A DNA stretch of 64,000 nucleotides from assembly GCF_013388255.1 (NCBI RefSeq), contig NZ_CP058215.1, forward strand, positions 62,001 through 126,000, in the 5' to 3' direction. Below, in pieces: positions 8,321 through 16,955 of the stretch. The position numbers and the translations under genes were made by a program. Positions within the stretch are counted from its first letter, which is position 1, and each line of letters opens with the position of its first letter. Origin of the DNA: Methanolobus zinderi. GTDB lineage: Archaea; Halobacteriota; Methanosarcinia; Methanosarcinales; Methanosarcinaceae. The notes below the pieces were generated by a model. That model saw only the letters and a program-made list of their open reading frames with translations. It was not told where the DNA came from and searched no databases.

Positions 8321-9333
8321 AACCATTTGTCAAGGGTACTCTGGCCGCCCCCGGAAGATGCTTCCAGGCGTTCCAGTGCCTTTGTAACCCTGGCATTTGA
8401 AAAGTCATGTTCCGTGCAGAGCAGATCGATAACAGTTTCAATTTTTGGTTTGCTCCATTTCAGCTCATAATCATCTGATACCGGAGGGTCCGTGAAGAAT
8501 CCCTTAATCGATTCCAGTTTGTCGATCTCAGCTTTCTTTGCATCCAGAATATTCTCAATACTGCCATGCTCTTTTACCAGCTTGAGTGCCGTTTTAGGGC
8601 CGACCTTCTCGAGTCCGCTGTTGTAGTCGGTTCCGACACAGAGAGCAAGATCGATAAGCTGTTCATGACTTATCCCAAGTTCTGTCAGGGATTCCTCAAG
8701 ATCGATTATCTCAGGTTTCACATCCACATAGATGTTCTTTCCGGGCAGTTTCCTCCTCCCGGAGACGGTCAGGTTCCTGACCACAGACGGAGCACCAAAA
8801 AGCAGAGAATCATAGTCCTGTGAACCTATAAGATCAGCATCTCCTTTTCTGACCATATAAGCTGCCTGTGCCTCACCTTCCGAGGGTGCATCCACAAAGG
8901 GGATTCCCATTGCATCAAGCAGTTTCTTAGAATCCTCAACTATTGTGGCATCCACCTTTGAGGAAGCCTGTGCATACTTGTACGCTTCTTCGGCCAGTCC
9001 CTTTTCACGCGCTTCGGTGGCTTTTATCTTTGCACTCTCACGGATTTGGGAGCGCTTTTCAATGGTCCCGGACTTCAGTTCGGGGGGCTTGCCATCAAAA
9101 ACAAAAACAGGTTTTACTCCTGCTTCCACTAGATTTGTCATCCGGTACAGTATTCCCGACAGATGGGATGTGATATTCCCGCTGGAATCCTTAAGAGGAG
9201 TGCCATCCCTCTGGCGTATTATGCTCAGGAACTGGTACAGGGTATTGTATGCATCGATGGCGACCACTCTGGCAGTCAGATCTGGCAGTTCCACCGGCCT
9301 TTTCTTCAAGAGGTCCCCTATATCAGTACCCAT
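8317..9333 (-). CDS. fen: Flap endonuclease 1
   Basis: FEN-1 cuts 5' flaps during Okazaki fragment maturation and repair. The 338-residue protein has the usual archaeal length. Visible parts are the N-region ([25 protein letters not shown]), the acidic active site of the I-region ([24 protein letters not shown]), the helix-hairpin-helix region ([19 protein letters not shown]) and a C-terminal PCNA-binding box, QSTLDKWF. The stop overlaps that of gpmI on the opposite strand. Confidence 0.97.
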   Translation of the reverse strand: MGTDIGDLLKKRPVELPDLTARVVAIDAYNTLYQFLSIIRQRDGTPLKDSSGNITSHLSGILYRMTNLVEAGVKPVFVFDGKPPELKSGTIEKRSQIRESAKIKATEAREKGLAEEAYKYAQASSKVDATIVEDSKKLLDAMGIPFVDAPSEGEAQAAYMVRKGDADLIGSQDYDSLLFGAPSVVRNLTVSGRRKLPGKNIYVDVKPEIIDLEESLTELGISHEQLIDLALCVGTDYNSGLEKVGPKTALKLVKEHGSIENILDAKKAEIDKLESIKGFFTDPPVSDDYELKWSKPKIETVIDLLCTEHDFSNARVTKALERLEASSGGGQSTLDKWF

Positions 9334-9368
9334 TTATTTTCATCCTTTTTTCAAATAGAGTCTTATAA

Positions 9369-9659
9369 TTACTCGTTGAGCCTTACGTCGATGACCGAGT
9401 CATCGTTGGCATCTATCTTCCCCACTTTTAAGATATTCCCCACCCGATCGATAATATTTGTTTTCGTAACCTGTACCTGATGAATGTCTTTATTGTCCTT
9501 ATTTCTGTGAACAATAAGAAGACTCTGTTCTGCAGGATCACTATTTCCAAGCCTTGTAGCGATATTCTTTATCAACTGCTCGAACTCGGAATAAATGAGA
9601 ACCTCAGAACATTTACCAGCTTTTTTAATTATTCCTACCGGTTCTAAGTTAATGCGCAT
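9369..9659 (-). CDS. Hypothetical small protein
   Basis: The 96-residue protein is not recognised with confidence. Its first 30 residues (MRINLEPVGIIKKAGKCSEV) faintly recall the opening beta strand of TrmO/UPF0066 proteins, but the S-adenosylmethionine-binding part is absent, so this is not a functional TrmO. The rest is rich in Asp, Lys and Ile with no membrane segment. It lies 35 bases upstream of fen on the same strand and could be cotranscribed with it. Confidence 0.55.
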   Translation of the reverse strand: MRINLEPVGIIKKAGKCSEVLIYSEFEQLIKNIATRLGNSDPAEQSLLIVHRNKDNKDIHQVQVTKTNIIDRVGNILKVGKIDANDDSVIDVRLNE

Positions 9660-9765
9660 TTACGCACCTCTCACTAGAATGGAAGACATTGAATCCCATG
9701 TACATAACATCCTGTTAATATGACTTTCGGATTAATGCTGGAATAAACTGGAAAAAGAAGAAAAT

Positions 9766-10089
9766 TCATCTGTAACGGGTCCTTTCCAGAGAGTTCATTA
9801 CGTCATCCACTCTGCCAAGAACCTCGTTCATCCTCTTGTCAAGGTTGCCCTCGACGCTCTGGACATTTATTCTCAATGAACGTTCCTTTGCCTCAAGCAT
9901 GCTGTCTATTTTTCTGAGACGCATATCTACAGACAGGATCATAGCTGCCAGAGAACCAACCATCACGATGGCGGCAAGTATGATCAGAGCGTTTGCCGGA
10001 CTGTACTTGAACCTTCCAAGCCATTCATATGTCAGAACAAACGCAGACACTACCATTACAACTGAGAATATAATATCCCGGCTTTCCAT
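9766..10089 (-). CDS. Small membrane protein with cytosolic coiled coil
   Basis: This 107-residue protein has two N-terminal membrane helices (IIFSVVMVVSAFVLTYEWL and NALIILAAIVMVGSLAAMIL) followed by about 50 charged residues predicted to form a helix or coiled coil (ERSLRINVQSVEGNLDKR). I do not recognise the family. It is divergent from the presenilin-like protease gene across a 149-bp promoter region and upstream of the 96-residue gene on the same strand. Confidence 0.6.
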   Translation of the reverse strand: MESRDIIFSVVMVVSAFVLTYEWLGRFKYSPANALIILAAIVMVGSLAAMILSVDMRLRKIDSMLEAKERSLRINVQSVEGNLDKRMNEVLGRVDDVMNSLERTRYR

Positions 10090-10238
10090 TTTCGTTCCCT
10101 CTTTTGCTTTATATGGGTATCCTATTGTACTTATAGGTTTTATATTTGACAGAGATGTGGCATAGTATTAAATATATATGCTCATAACATATTTGGAACT
10201 GATATAAATATTTGTAATAAATAACGGGAGTTTATTAA

Positions 10239-11153
10239 TTGAGTTCGGAGGAAAAAAGCTTCAAAGAATACAGGCCAATGCTCGCAATGGCAGGTATCAT
10301 TATAATCGTACAGCTGGTGGCCCTTCTACTGGCCGCACCCATGGTGGCCGAGGATATGAGGGCATTCGAAGACCCTGATGATGCCTCAAACGCCATATTC
10401 TACATTGGTGCCATACTCGTATTCACATTCCTGCTGCTGATGGCCATCAGAAGAGGTATGCAGTGGATAATACAACTGGTCATCCTGCTTGCAGTGGCTT
10501 CAACGATGTATTATGTATTCTACGCTCTGTTTGCACTTACCACAGTATCCGCTCTGATCAATAACGTGATCTCAATTTCCCTTGCCGTGATCCTGACCGT
10601 GCTCCTCTATAAGTTCCCGGAATGGTATGTGATAAACACAGTGGGACTGCTAATCGGTGCGGGAGCCAGTGCAATATTCGGCATCTCACTTTCCATAATA
10701 CCGGTGGTGGTACTCCTCGGACTTCTGGCAATATATGATGCCATCGCAGTTTACAGGACAAAACACATGATAGACCTTGCAGAAGGAGTTATGGATATGC
10801 GTCTCCCAATACTTTTCGTGATGCCAAAGCACATGAAATATTCCTTTATCGAGGACTCCTTCAAAAAAGAAGAGGGAGAGGAGAGGGAAGCGTTCTTCAT
10901 GGGTCTGGGAGACGCCATCATGCCGACCATACTTGTGGTATCGGCAAACATCTTCCTCACAGACGCATACCGGATAGCAGGATTCATAAACATCCCGGCA
11001 CTGGCAGCCATGGTAGGTACTCTAGTGGGATTCATTGCACTAACAGTACTTGTAATGAGAGGAAAACCACAGGCAGGACTACCATTTTTGAACGGTGGTG
11101 TGATCCTGGGTTACATCGTAGGCGTTCTCATAGCAGGAACACCTTTCTACTGA
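10239..11153 (+). CDS. Presenilin/signal-peptide-peptidase family intramembrane protease
   Basis: The 304-residue polytopic protein belongs to the archaeal presenilin homologs (peptidase A22-like), which cleave membrane-spanning peptides. Nine hydrophobic segments fit the family. The first catalytic aspartate is in LLAIYDAIAVYRTKHMIDLA (YD motif, about residue 167), the second in FMGLGDAIMPTIL (GxGD, about residue 227), and a PAL-like GLPFLN follows near residue 285. Archaeal PSH proteins usually carry PALP; here the place reads QAGLPFL. Translation probably starts at TTG 10239, with CGGGAG 8 bases upstream. Substrates are unknown. Confidence 0.88.
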   Translation: MSSEEKSFKEYRPMLAMAGIIIIVQLVALLLAAPMVAEDMRAFEDPDDASNAIFYIGAILVFTFLLLMAIRRGMQWIIQLVILLAVASTMYYVFYALFALTTVSALINNVISISLAVILTVLLYKFPEWYVINTVGLLIGAGASAIFGISLSIIPVVVLLGLLAIYDAIAVYRTKHMIDLAEGVMDMRLPILFVMPKHMKYSFIEDSFKKEEGEEREAFFMGLGDAIMPTILVVSANIFLTDAYRIAGFINIPALAAMVGTLVGFIALTVLVMRGKPQAGLPFLNGGVILGYIVGVLIAGTPFY

Positions 11154-11156
11154 AAA

Positions 11157-11630
11157 TTATTCTTCTTCGGGAAGCTCCGAAGCGATATTGCAGATCGTGC
11201 AGGTACCATCCCTGCTATTCTGCTTTTCGGACTCATCCTCGCTGAATTCCGAGTCCAGGGAACGTGTACCTTCAGCAAGCACGGCGGCATTGGATATCGT
11301 GGAAGCAATCAGAATAGAATCGAATATCTCTTCCTTTGATACTCCAAGTCTCTTCGCAACCCTTACATGGGTCTTCAGACAGTATTCGCACCGAAGTGCT
11401 GAGGAAACAGCAATACATATGAGTTCCACAGTTTTAGGGTCCATACGCCTGAACTCACGCATGACGCTGTTCTCGTATATCATCCTCGGGATGAACAGCT
11501 CGGGCATGTCCTTCATGAAATTCACAATATACGGAATTTCACCATAACGTTCTTCCACCTCTGTGAGAATATCTTCTACAGCCTCGTCGGTATCCTTATC
11601 AATAGTTTTCCGTATCTTTTCGATTTCCAT
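11157..11630 (-). CDS. AhpD-like carboxymuconolactone decarboxylase family protein
   Basis: The 157-residue protein has the CMD fold with a redox-type CxxCxxxH motif (LRCEYCLKTHVRVAKRLGV, near residue 82), as in AhpD-type thiol-dependent peroxidase partners. An unusual C-terminal tail adds a second CxxC (DGTCTICNIASE). The gene starts 37 bases after the mmp7 stop on the same strand and is therefore probably the last gene of the MCR activation operon. A thiol/disulfide role linked to that complex is a reasonable inference, not shown by the sequence. It converges with the presenilin gene, with only 3 bases between stops. Confidence 0.8.
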   Translation of the reverse strand: MEIEKIRKTIDKDTDEAVEDILTEVEERYGEIPYIVNFMKDMPELFIPRMIYENSVMREFRRMDPKTVELICIAVSSALRCEYCLKTHVRVAKRLGVSKEEIFDSILIASTISNAAVLAEGTRSLDSEFSEDESEKQNSRDGTCTICNIASELPEEE

Positions 11631-11667
11631 GAGAACAGCCTCGGTTCAGAGAGATGGACGATTGCTG

Positions 11668-12603
11668 TCAAATAACAAAGCCAACCTCAGATTCACGTTT
11701 GATTTTGACCAATATATAATTTTTCATTTTGGAGGGGGTTATCCTTGCAAGCTCTGAAAGCCTTATACCCTCATCGAATTCAAGGTTCTCTATCTTTTCA
11801 TGGAACTGCCCGTAGGGAAGTTTTATGCGCAGACCGTCAAGCTGCAGGGTTATCGGGGCTGGCGTGAGTACCTCGTATATCTGAGGTACCTGTTCATGCA
11901 CTTCCTTCATAACCCTCGGGGGCAGTACCGCCAGAGGATCCTTTGCAAGTTCCTCACGCATCTTTTCCACGACCTCACCGACCTTCTGGTTCATGACATC
12001 CAGTGAACTGATCTCATCCGATTTGCGCAGACGGTGGGCAACCCTTCCTATATTACCCACATACACATCGGCATGTGCAACCTCCTCGGTCTTAAGCTCC
12101 GGGCCTCCGGTCACTACCTTGGGAATCCTCACACCTTCAAGAAGCTTTGGTTTTTTGTTCTTGATACAGTCACTGAAGGTACCAAAAGAGAATACAGCCA
12201 GATCATGCTCGTTTATAAGCCTGCGCTCATAGTCAGCAGACAGCGCAACCCTTCTTCCCATACCTCTTGCAAGACCGAGCATATTCGTATTGGCACCATC
12301 CCTGCGCAGGTGCTCTGCAACGTCGCAGGCAGAGTGGGGCAGGTGATGGGATGCCAATGTAGGAGACACCACGGCGATTTCAGTGCCCGTGAGCGGAGCC
12401 TTTGTGAGTGTGCCGAGCAGTTTCTTGCCGAGCTCCTCGATCAGATGCACATCTTCCCGGGGTATCAGCATGGTAAGGGTGACTTCTGTGGCAGCCGGTA
12501 CCTTCTGTATCAGGTATCCGCCCAGATCTTCCAGAAGTTCGGTGATCAGGGTGTGCTTATGGATACCACCTTCGTAGATATACGGTTCAAGCACTGCAGC
12601 CAT
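11668..12603 (-). CDS. mmp7: Methanogenesis marker protein 7
   Basis: The 311-residue protein matches the methanogen-only marker 7 family (TIGR03274): N-terminal MAAVLEPYIYEGGIHKH, a central GLARGMGRRVALSADYERR and SFGTFSDCIKNKKP, and the C-terminal ITPSKMKNYILVKI. It is expected to be part of the assembly that activates methyl-coenzyme M reductase by reducing its nickel cofactor F430, together with A2 and other marker proteins. Its start overlaps the mmp17 stop by one base, so it is translationally coupled. It has no membrane segments. Confidence 0.93.
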   Translation of the reverse strand: MAAVLEPYIYEGGIHKHTLITELLEDLGGYLIQKVPAATEVTLTMLIPREDVHLIEELGKKLLGTLTKAPLTGTEIAVVSPTLASHHLPHSACDVAEHLRRDGANTNMLGLARGMGRRVALSADYERRLINEHDLAVFSFGTFSDCIKNKKPKLLEGVRIPKVVTGGPELKTEEVAHADVYVGNIGRVAHRLRKSDEISSLDVMNQKVGEVVEKMREELAKDPLAVLPPRVMKEVHEQVPQIYEVLTPAPITLQLDGLRIKLPYGQFHEKIENLEFDEGIRLSELARITPSKMKNYILVKIKRESEVGFVI

Positions 12604-13202
12604 TATTCCACCTCCTGTAGTTCGGCAAGTATCTTATGCCCTTCATCTATCCATTCGGGTCTGAGGCTGTCCTCACTGGCCACGAAAATAAAATAATTGT
12701 CCTTCATGGAATGATAACGCACCCTGAAACCCTCGGGAGTTGACCTTATTGCCATTTCCACAAGTCTTGAGAGCAGGGTCTGTTTCGGATCGGCAACCAC
12801 CATTTCCATCAGGAACTCTATCTCCGTTTCAAGATCACCTTTTTGTCTTACAAGAACGGTCCTTCTCTCGGGTTGTGTCACATTTCCACGGCCGTACCTT
12901 GCCCACAGTTTCTCAAGCAGGGCAGGCAGATACTTTTCCTCATTGATCGTGATTTTGACCTCTTTCTTTTCCAGTGCCCCGTATCCTGCCTCGCCAAAGT
13001 CTGAGAGTTTTACAGGGTTCTGGCTTCCTCTCAGGATAATAGCCATCTGAAAGAGCGAATCCTCGGGCCTGATGACAACCTTTATTCTACCGATGGCTCC
13101 GCCCAGTACAAGCTCCGAGATGACGTCCGAGATTATGCTCCTGTAAGCTTCACCTTCCTCAGGTACCGTGGATTCTACAATAAAGGTCTCGAGAGCTTCC
13201 AT
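12603..13202 (-). CDS. mmp17: Methanogenesis marker protein 17
   Basis: The 199-residue protein is marker 17 (TIGR03291), recognised from MEALETFIVESTVPEEG, GAIGRIKVVIRPEDSLFQMA and VADPKQTLLSRLVEMAIRST. I chose the ATG at 13202: GGAGG lies 8 bases upstream inside the end of mmp15, while the extra 17 residues of the longer frame are just mmp15 coding sequence out of frame. It ends one base into the mmp7 start codon. It belongs to the MCR activation gene set; its individual role is not settled. Confidence 0.92.
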   Translation of the reverse strand: MEALETFIVESTVPEEGEAYRSIISDVISELVLGGAIGRIKVVIRPEDSLFQMAIILRGSQNPVKLSDFGEAGYGALEKKEVKITINEEKYLPALLEKLWARYGRGNVTQPERRTVLVRQKGDLETEIEFLMEMVVADPKQTLLSRLVEMAIRSTPEGFRVRYHSMKDNYFIFVASEDSLRPEWIDEGHKILAELQEVE

Positions 13203-13206
13203 GGAG

Positions 13207-14448
13207 TTAATCCTCCACATATCCTGATGCAAGCAAGGCACTTCCCACCGCACCGATCAGATGGGAGTTCGGAGGAACAAGTACCTCAACCTTTAGCAGG
13301 TCACCAAGTGCCTTGGGAACACCCTCAATAAGTGATGATCCTCCCACAAGTATGAGAGGTTCCTTTACATCGACTTCCTGCAGTTGCTGCTCGAATATCT
13401 GTTCCACAACACTGTAACAGGCAGCAGCAGCAACGTCTTCGGGACTTGCACCCTTTGCAAGTGAGTTCACCAGGGACTGGATACCGAAAACAATACAGTA
13501 ACTGTTCATGCTCACATTTTGCTGCATGCCCTTTACTGCCAGCGCGCCCAGTTCGGTAATGTCCACACCCAGCCTCTTGGCGGTCATATCCAGGAAACGA
13601 CCTGATGCACCGGCGCAGATGCCTCCCATGGTAAACATTCCGGGGATACCATCCTCAACGGATATGGCCTTGTTATCCATACCTCCTATGTCGATGACAG
13701 TGGCCGAACCCTTCTGCTTGTCAGCAAGGTAAACCGCTCCCTTGGAGTTTACCGTGATCTCTTCCTGTATAAGCTGAGCGTTAAAGTGTTCACCAACCAG
13801 GAAACGACCATAGCCCGTGGTTCCCATTGCCTGTATGTCCTCACGTTTGACACCTGCTTCCTCAAGTGCCTGATCAAAGGCCTCTGTAGCACTCTCGATA
13901 ACCTTGATCGTGGGCACCCAGCCGGAACCGATGATCTCATCATCCTTCATAATAACGGCCTTGGTGGTGGTGGAACCAGAATCTATACCCGCTGTCAGAC
14001 CGCTCTGGTTCTCCCTTGCAAGCAGATGCCTGCGTCTTGCAATGGTCGTGAGGGCTTCCATACGGGTCATCAGGGTTGCAGCGGTTGTACGTTCCGTGAA
14101 AGAATAACTGATAACAGGAATATCCGAATATCTGTGAATATAGCGACGCACTTCATTTCTGACAATTGCAGCCTCTGCACACCTGAAACAGGAGGTGATG
14201 AATACACCGTCCACATCCGCAATGCCTTCCACAACAGCCTTTGCTCTTGCCATCATCAGGCGAAGATCGGGACTTGCAGCCTCAATACCAAAATCCTTTC
14301 CCATATTATCCAGGGAAGCAACATCGATCTCAGGATAGACAAGTTTTGCATTGACCGATTCCGCCACGGACTCAAGTTCACCATGAACCCCCGCATACTC
14401 GGAGCCGCATGATACCAGGGCTACTTTTACAACACCTTCGTCCTTCAC
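13207..14448 (-). CDS. mmp15: Methanogenesis marker protein 15, BcrAD/BadF-type ATPase
   Basis: Marker 15 (TIGR03286) is 413 residues. The first 140 residues carry a cysteine-containing domain ([32 protein letters not shown]). From about residue 150 an ASKHA ATPase of the 2-hydroxyacyl-CoA dehydratase activator type follows: [13 protein letters not shown] (phosphate 1), [12 protein letters not shown] (phosphate 2), [16 protein letters not shown] and [10 protein letters not shown] with the two cysteines that bridge a [4Fe-4S] cluster in activators, and [10 protein letters not shown] (adenosine motif). This supports ATP-driven low-potential electron transfer, consistent with MCR activation. It overlaps mmp5 by 4 bp. 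Confidence 0.95.
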   Translation of the reverse strand: MKDEGVVKVALVSCGSEYAGVHGELESVAESVNAKLVYPEIDVASLDNMGKDFGIEAASPDLRLMMARAKAVVEGIADVDGVFITSCFRCAEAAIVRNEVRRYIHRYSDIPVISYSFTERTTAATLMTRMEALTTIARRRHLLARENQSGLTAGIDSGSTTTKAVIMKDDEIIGSGWVPTIKVIESATEAFDQALEEAGVKREDIQAMGTTGYGRFLVGEHFNAQLIQEEITVNSKGAVYLADKQKGSATVIDIGGMDNKAISVEDGIPGMFTMGGICAGASGRFLDMTAKRLGVDITELGALAVKGMQQNVSMNSYCIVFGIQSLVNSLAKGASPEDVAAAACYSVVEQIFEQQLQEVDVKEPLILVGGSSLIEGVPKALGDLLKVEVLVPPNSHLIGAVGSALLASGYVED

Positions 14449-14906
14449 TGTTCACCCTCCTTCTTGCCACCGGGCAGAGATTTTAAGAATTCACCTATCT
14501 CATACACGAATTCCCTGGCCTCCTCGTCCCCTGTGGGATAGTCCACTTCAAGCATTGGGATGTCACGCTCTCTTATCAGGAATTTTGTGAGCTCGTTGGT
14601 ACGTGCACAACCCATGCACCCAAAGGACATGGGCGATTCGTTCACAATGATGGCTGCTTCCGCCTCATCGATCATGGGACCCACTATCGCCATCCTTCCC
14701 CTGACACCAGCGGGCACTTCAACGGCTGCATACTTCAATCCGGTCTTTGGTTCCTCTGCCGTAATATTCAACGGAGGTGAATCCACACTCACGGTGGATA
14801 TCTTCTCCTTAATTTTTTCCATCATAGCAATGGGTGTATGCCCGAATCTCTCGACAAGGTCCGAGAGTATCAGACTGTTTGTAGGATAAATAATGACTTT
14901 TACCAT
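14445..14906 (-). CDS. mmp5: Methanogenesis marker protein 5
   Basis: The 153-residue protein is marker 5 (TIGR03271): [20 protein letters not shown] at the N-terminus, [17 protein letters not shown] and a CxxC in [18 protein letters not shown], followed by [20 protein letters not shown]. The CxxC may bind a metal or cluster. The stop overlaps the mmp15 start (ATGA-type overlap of 4 bp) and the gene begins 9 bases after mmp6, so all are translated together. Function within MCR activation is inferred from context. Confidence 0.92.
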   Translation of the reverse strand: MVKVIIYPTNSLILSDLVERFGHTPIAMMEKIKEKISTVSVDSPPLNITAEEPKTGLKYAAVEVPAGVRGRMAIVGPMIDEAEAAIIVNESPMSFGCMGCARTNELTKFLIRERDIPMLEVDYPTGDEEAREFVYEIGEFLKSLPGGKKEGEQ

Positions 14907-14915
14907 GATAATGCC

Positions 14916-15356
14916 TCATAACGCGGATTCAATGATATCTTCCAGTTGTTTGACCTCAAGTTTTTTCTTTTTCCCGGTCTCTTTCAACGGGATCTTCTTC
15001 TCATAATCATCAAGTGCTTTCCCTATTGTTGGAAGCATCTGCACCTCTTCCCGCAGATAATGGAAACCGGGTCTTGGCCCCCCGCCTCTGCTTGCACGGC
15101 AGCGCCTCTCGTCGCCGGGCGGAAAACCCCTTTCCTTTACGAATATATGATTCCTGTCAAGGTCTACAACCTCTTTTACGACCCTGTTGACAGCTTCCCT
15201 CGGACCTGTGACCATGGTCCCGAAACATGTCTCCTTGATAACTATACTGGTCTCGGATTCATATATCTTCATGGCAGCATCTATCGGCAGGACACTGTCA
15301 GAGCTGATCACAACAAGCTTGGTAATAACATCATCTTCTTCTCTGTCTGACATCAC
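14916..15356 (-). CDS. mmp6: Methanogenesis marker protein 6
   Basis: The 146-residue protein is marker 6 (TIGR03272), with SDSVLPIDAAMKIYESE, IKETCFGTMVTGPREAVNRV, LDRNHIFVKERGFPPGDERR and CRASRGGGPRPGFHYLREE as hallmarks. A lysine-rich tail follows (KETGKKKKLEVKQLE). It overlaps mmp3 by 4 bp at its start and precedes mmp5 by 9 bases. It is expected to join A2, mmp3, mmp7 and mmp17 in MCR activation. Confidence 0.93.
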   Translation of the reverse strand: MMSDREEDDVITKLVVISSDSVLPIDAAMKIYESETSIVIKETCFGTMVTGPREAVNRVVKEVVDLDRNHIFVKERGFPPGDERRCRASRGGGPRPGFHYLREEVQMLPTIGKALDDYEKKIPLKETGKKKKLEVKQLEDIIESAL

Positions 15357-16915
15357 TCATCCTCCCGGCTGCTTTCTATTACATACATGATATCCCCGTC
15401 TTTCAGGGTTTTGAGCTTATCCATCTCAATAACCTTTCCGATGATATTGGTGCTTGTGAACTTCTCACCGGTAGGCCCGAAAAGATCACTATCCTCGGCT
15501 TTCACACCCACCATTCCTGCTCTCTTTGCAGCCTGGTTGGTCACACCGATCTCACCTGCACTGACAACTCCTTTGGGAATGTTCTCAGGTAATATCTCCT
15601 TGTACTTCTCAGCTTCCTTTTCCGCCTTGAAGATATAAGTGTTCTCATAGGTCATGAGCACAGGTAACACGCCCACGGGCTTATATTGCAGGTCCGTAGC
15701 GTGTCTGAAAAAGTCGAGGGTTTTCGGAGCAAGTTCATCATAGAGTTCTATCTTCACAAGATGACCGGGGTCCACACCTGTGAGGGTGACCTTGCCCGAC
15801 CTCAGTATATCAATGGTGGTTTCGGGATCCTGCCTGACAATGAAACCTTCATCCTCTGTATACCCCTTCCTGACAACCTCAACACCCACAGCCTTCATTT
15901 TCTCTTCCGCTTCCATATGACTTATTCCCGGAAGCATAATGGGCTCGGGAGATGTCTCAATGGTGATCTTCTGACCGGAAGTTGTCATTTTTGCAAGTTG
16001 TAACCCTTTGACAACATGGCCTACAACCGAATGCATGATAGTGGACGTCCTGTCATCCGTGGCAATGAACAGTTTGCCCGAACCGTAACCCACGGTCCTG
16101 ACAAAGACCGAACCTGCCGACCTTGACTCGAAATTCTCATAAGTTACGATCTCACCCAGGAAACGATGGTCTGAAATAAAAGACGATGAGACAAAATCGA
16201 CATTGAATGTCCCGTCCCTCGTGATCGCAAACAGGTGTTCTGCACCTTCCGGAGCCTCCGGGTCGATCTCGATCTCCACATAGGTGAAGACTTTCATGCC
16301 AGCTTCCAGCTTTGTGGAGAGATCCGTGGTGAAGATATGTTCTCCTACTTCCTCCCATTCCACGAAGGGTTCGATGCCCAGTATCCTGTCACTTTTTCCC
16401 AGATCCAGCAGGACATGTTTTGCACTTATCACTTTTGCGAATGTGCCTTCTTCAGGTGCACCGTATTCGGCAACATGTTTGTCCCTTGTAAAAATAAGAT
16501 GTGTGTTATCGGGATCACCGCCTCCGGCTGCGAACATAAGCTCAAAGGCCCCGAATTCCATGTTCCCCCTGACGCTGCCTGTGTCCGAGACAAACGGGCC
16601 AAAAGCAATGGCGTTCCTGCTTACCCAGCGTACCGGCAGGTCACTGTATTTATCATAATTATCCAGCCATCTTTCCGTGGATGAGGATGTGTTTTCATCC
16701 AGTTCTATCCTGAAATCGCCCTTGGATGTCCTTACCTTGTATTCCCGGGAACTTTTGGCCTTGACATCCTCTTTTTCTATTAATATCCCGACTGCCGTAC
16801 CTTTCCGGTACGGGGCATTTGACACCTTGATCGCATCTTCAAGAGTTGAACCTTCCGGCAACTTGATTTCGTAGCCATTGATCTCCACCGTAATTTCATC
16901 GCTCGTGTCAAACAC
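15353..16915 (-). CDS. mmp3: Methanogenesis marker protein 3
   Basis: The 520-residue protein is marker 3 (UPF0288, TIGR03268). It starts with a small ubiquitin-like strand pattern (ITVEINGYEIKLPEGSTLED), then has IAFGPFVSDTGSVRGNMEFG, GSGKLFIATDDRTSTIMHSV, and, in the C-terminal third, a cyclophilin-like segment (HLVKIELYDELAPKTLDFFR). The last 60 residues include GEIGVTNQAAKRAGMVGVK. The start lies 40 bases after the atwA stop and the 3' end overlaps mmp6 by 4 bp. It is a core member of the MCR activation gene set. Confidence 0.93.
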   Translation of the reverse strand: MFDTSDEITVEINGYEIKLPEGSTLEDAIKVSNAPYRKGTAVGILIEKEDVKAKSSREYKVRTSKGDFRIELDENTSSSTERWLDNYDKYSDLPVRWVSRNAIAFGPFVSDTGSVRGNMEFGAFELMFAAGGGDPDNTHLIFTRDKHVAEYGAPEEGTFAKVISAKHVLLDLGKSDRILGIEPFVEWEEVGEHIFTTDLSTKLEAGMKVFTYVEIEIDPEAPEGAEHLFAITRDGTFNVDFVSSSFISDHRFLGEIVTYENFESRSAGSVFVRTVGYGSGKLFIATDDRTSTIMHSVVGHVVKGLQLAKMTTSGQKITIETSPEPIMLPGISHMEAEEKMKAVGVEVVRKGYTEDEGFIVRQDPETTIDILRSGKVTLTGVDPGHLVKIELYDELAPKTLDFFRHATDLQYKPVGVLPVLMTYENTYIFKAEKEAEKYKEILPENIPKGVVSAGEIGVTNQAAKRAGMVGVKAEDSDLFGPTGEKFTSTNIIGKVIEMDKLKTLKDGDIMYVIESSREDE

Positions 16916-16955
16916 CTCTTATATAATCGGGGTTAAACACCCCTTAAGTTTTTCG

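Noticed and set aside
12034-12696. 220-codon rightward frame opposite mmp7
   Set aside because: It lies antisense to a clear methanogenesis marker gene and has an unlikely cysteine- and histidine-rich composition.
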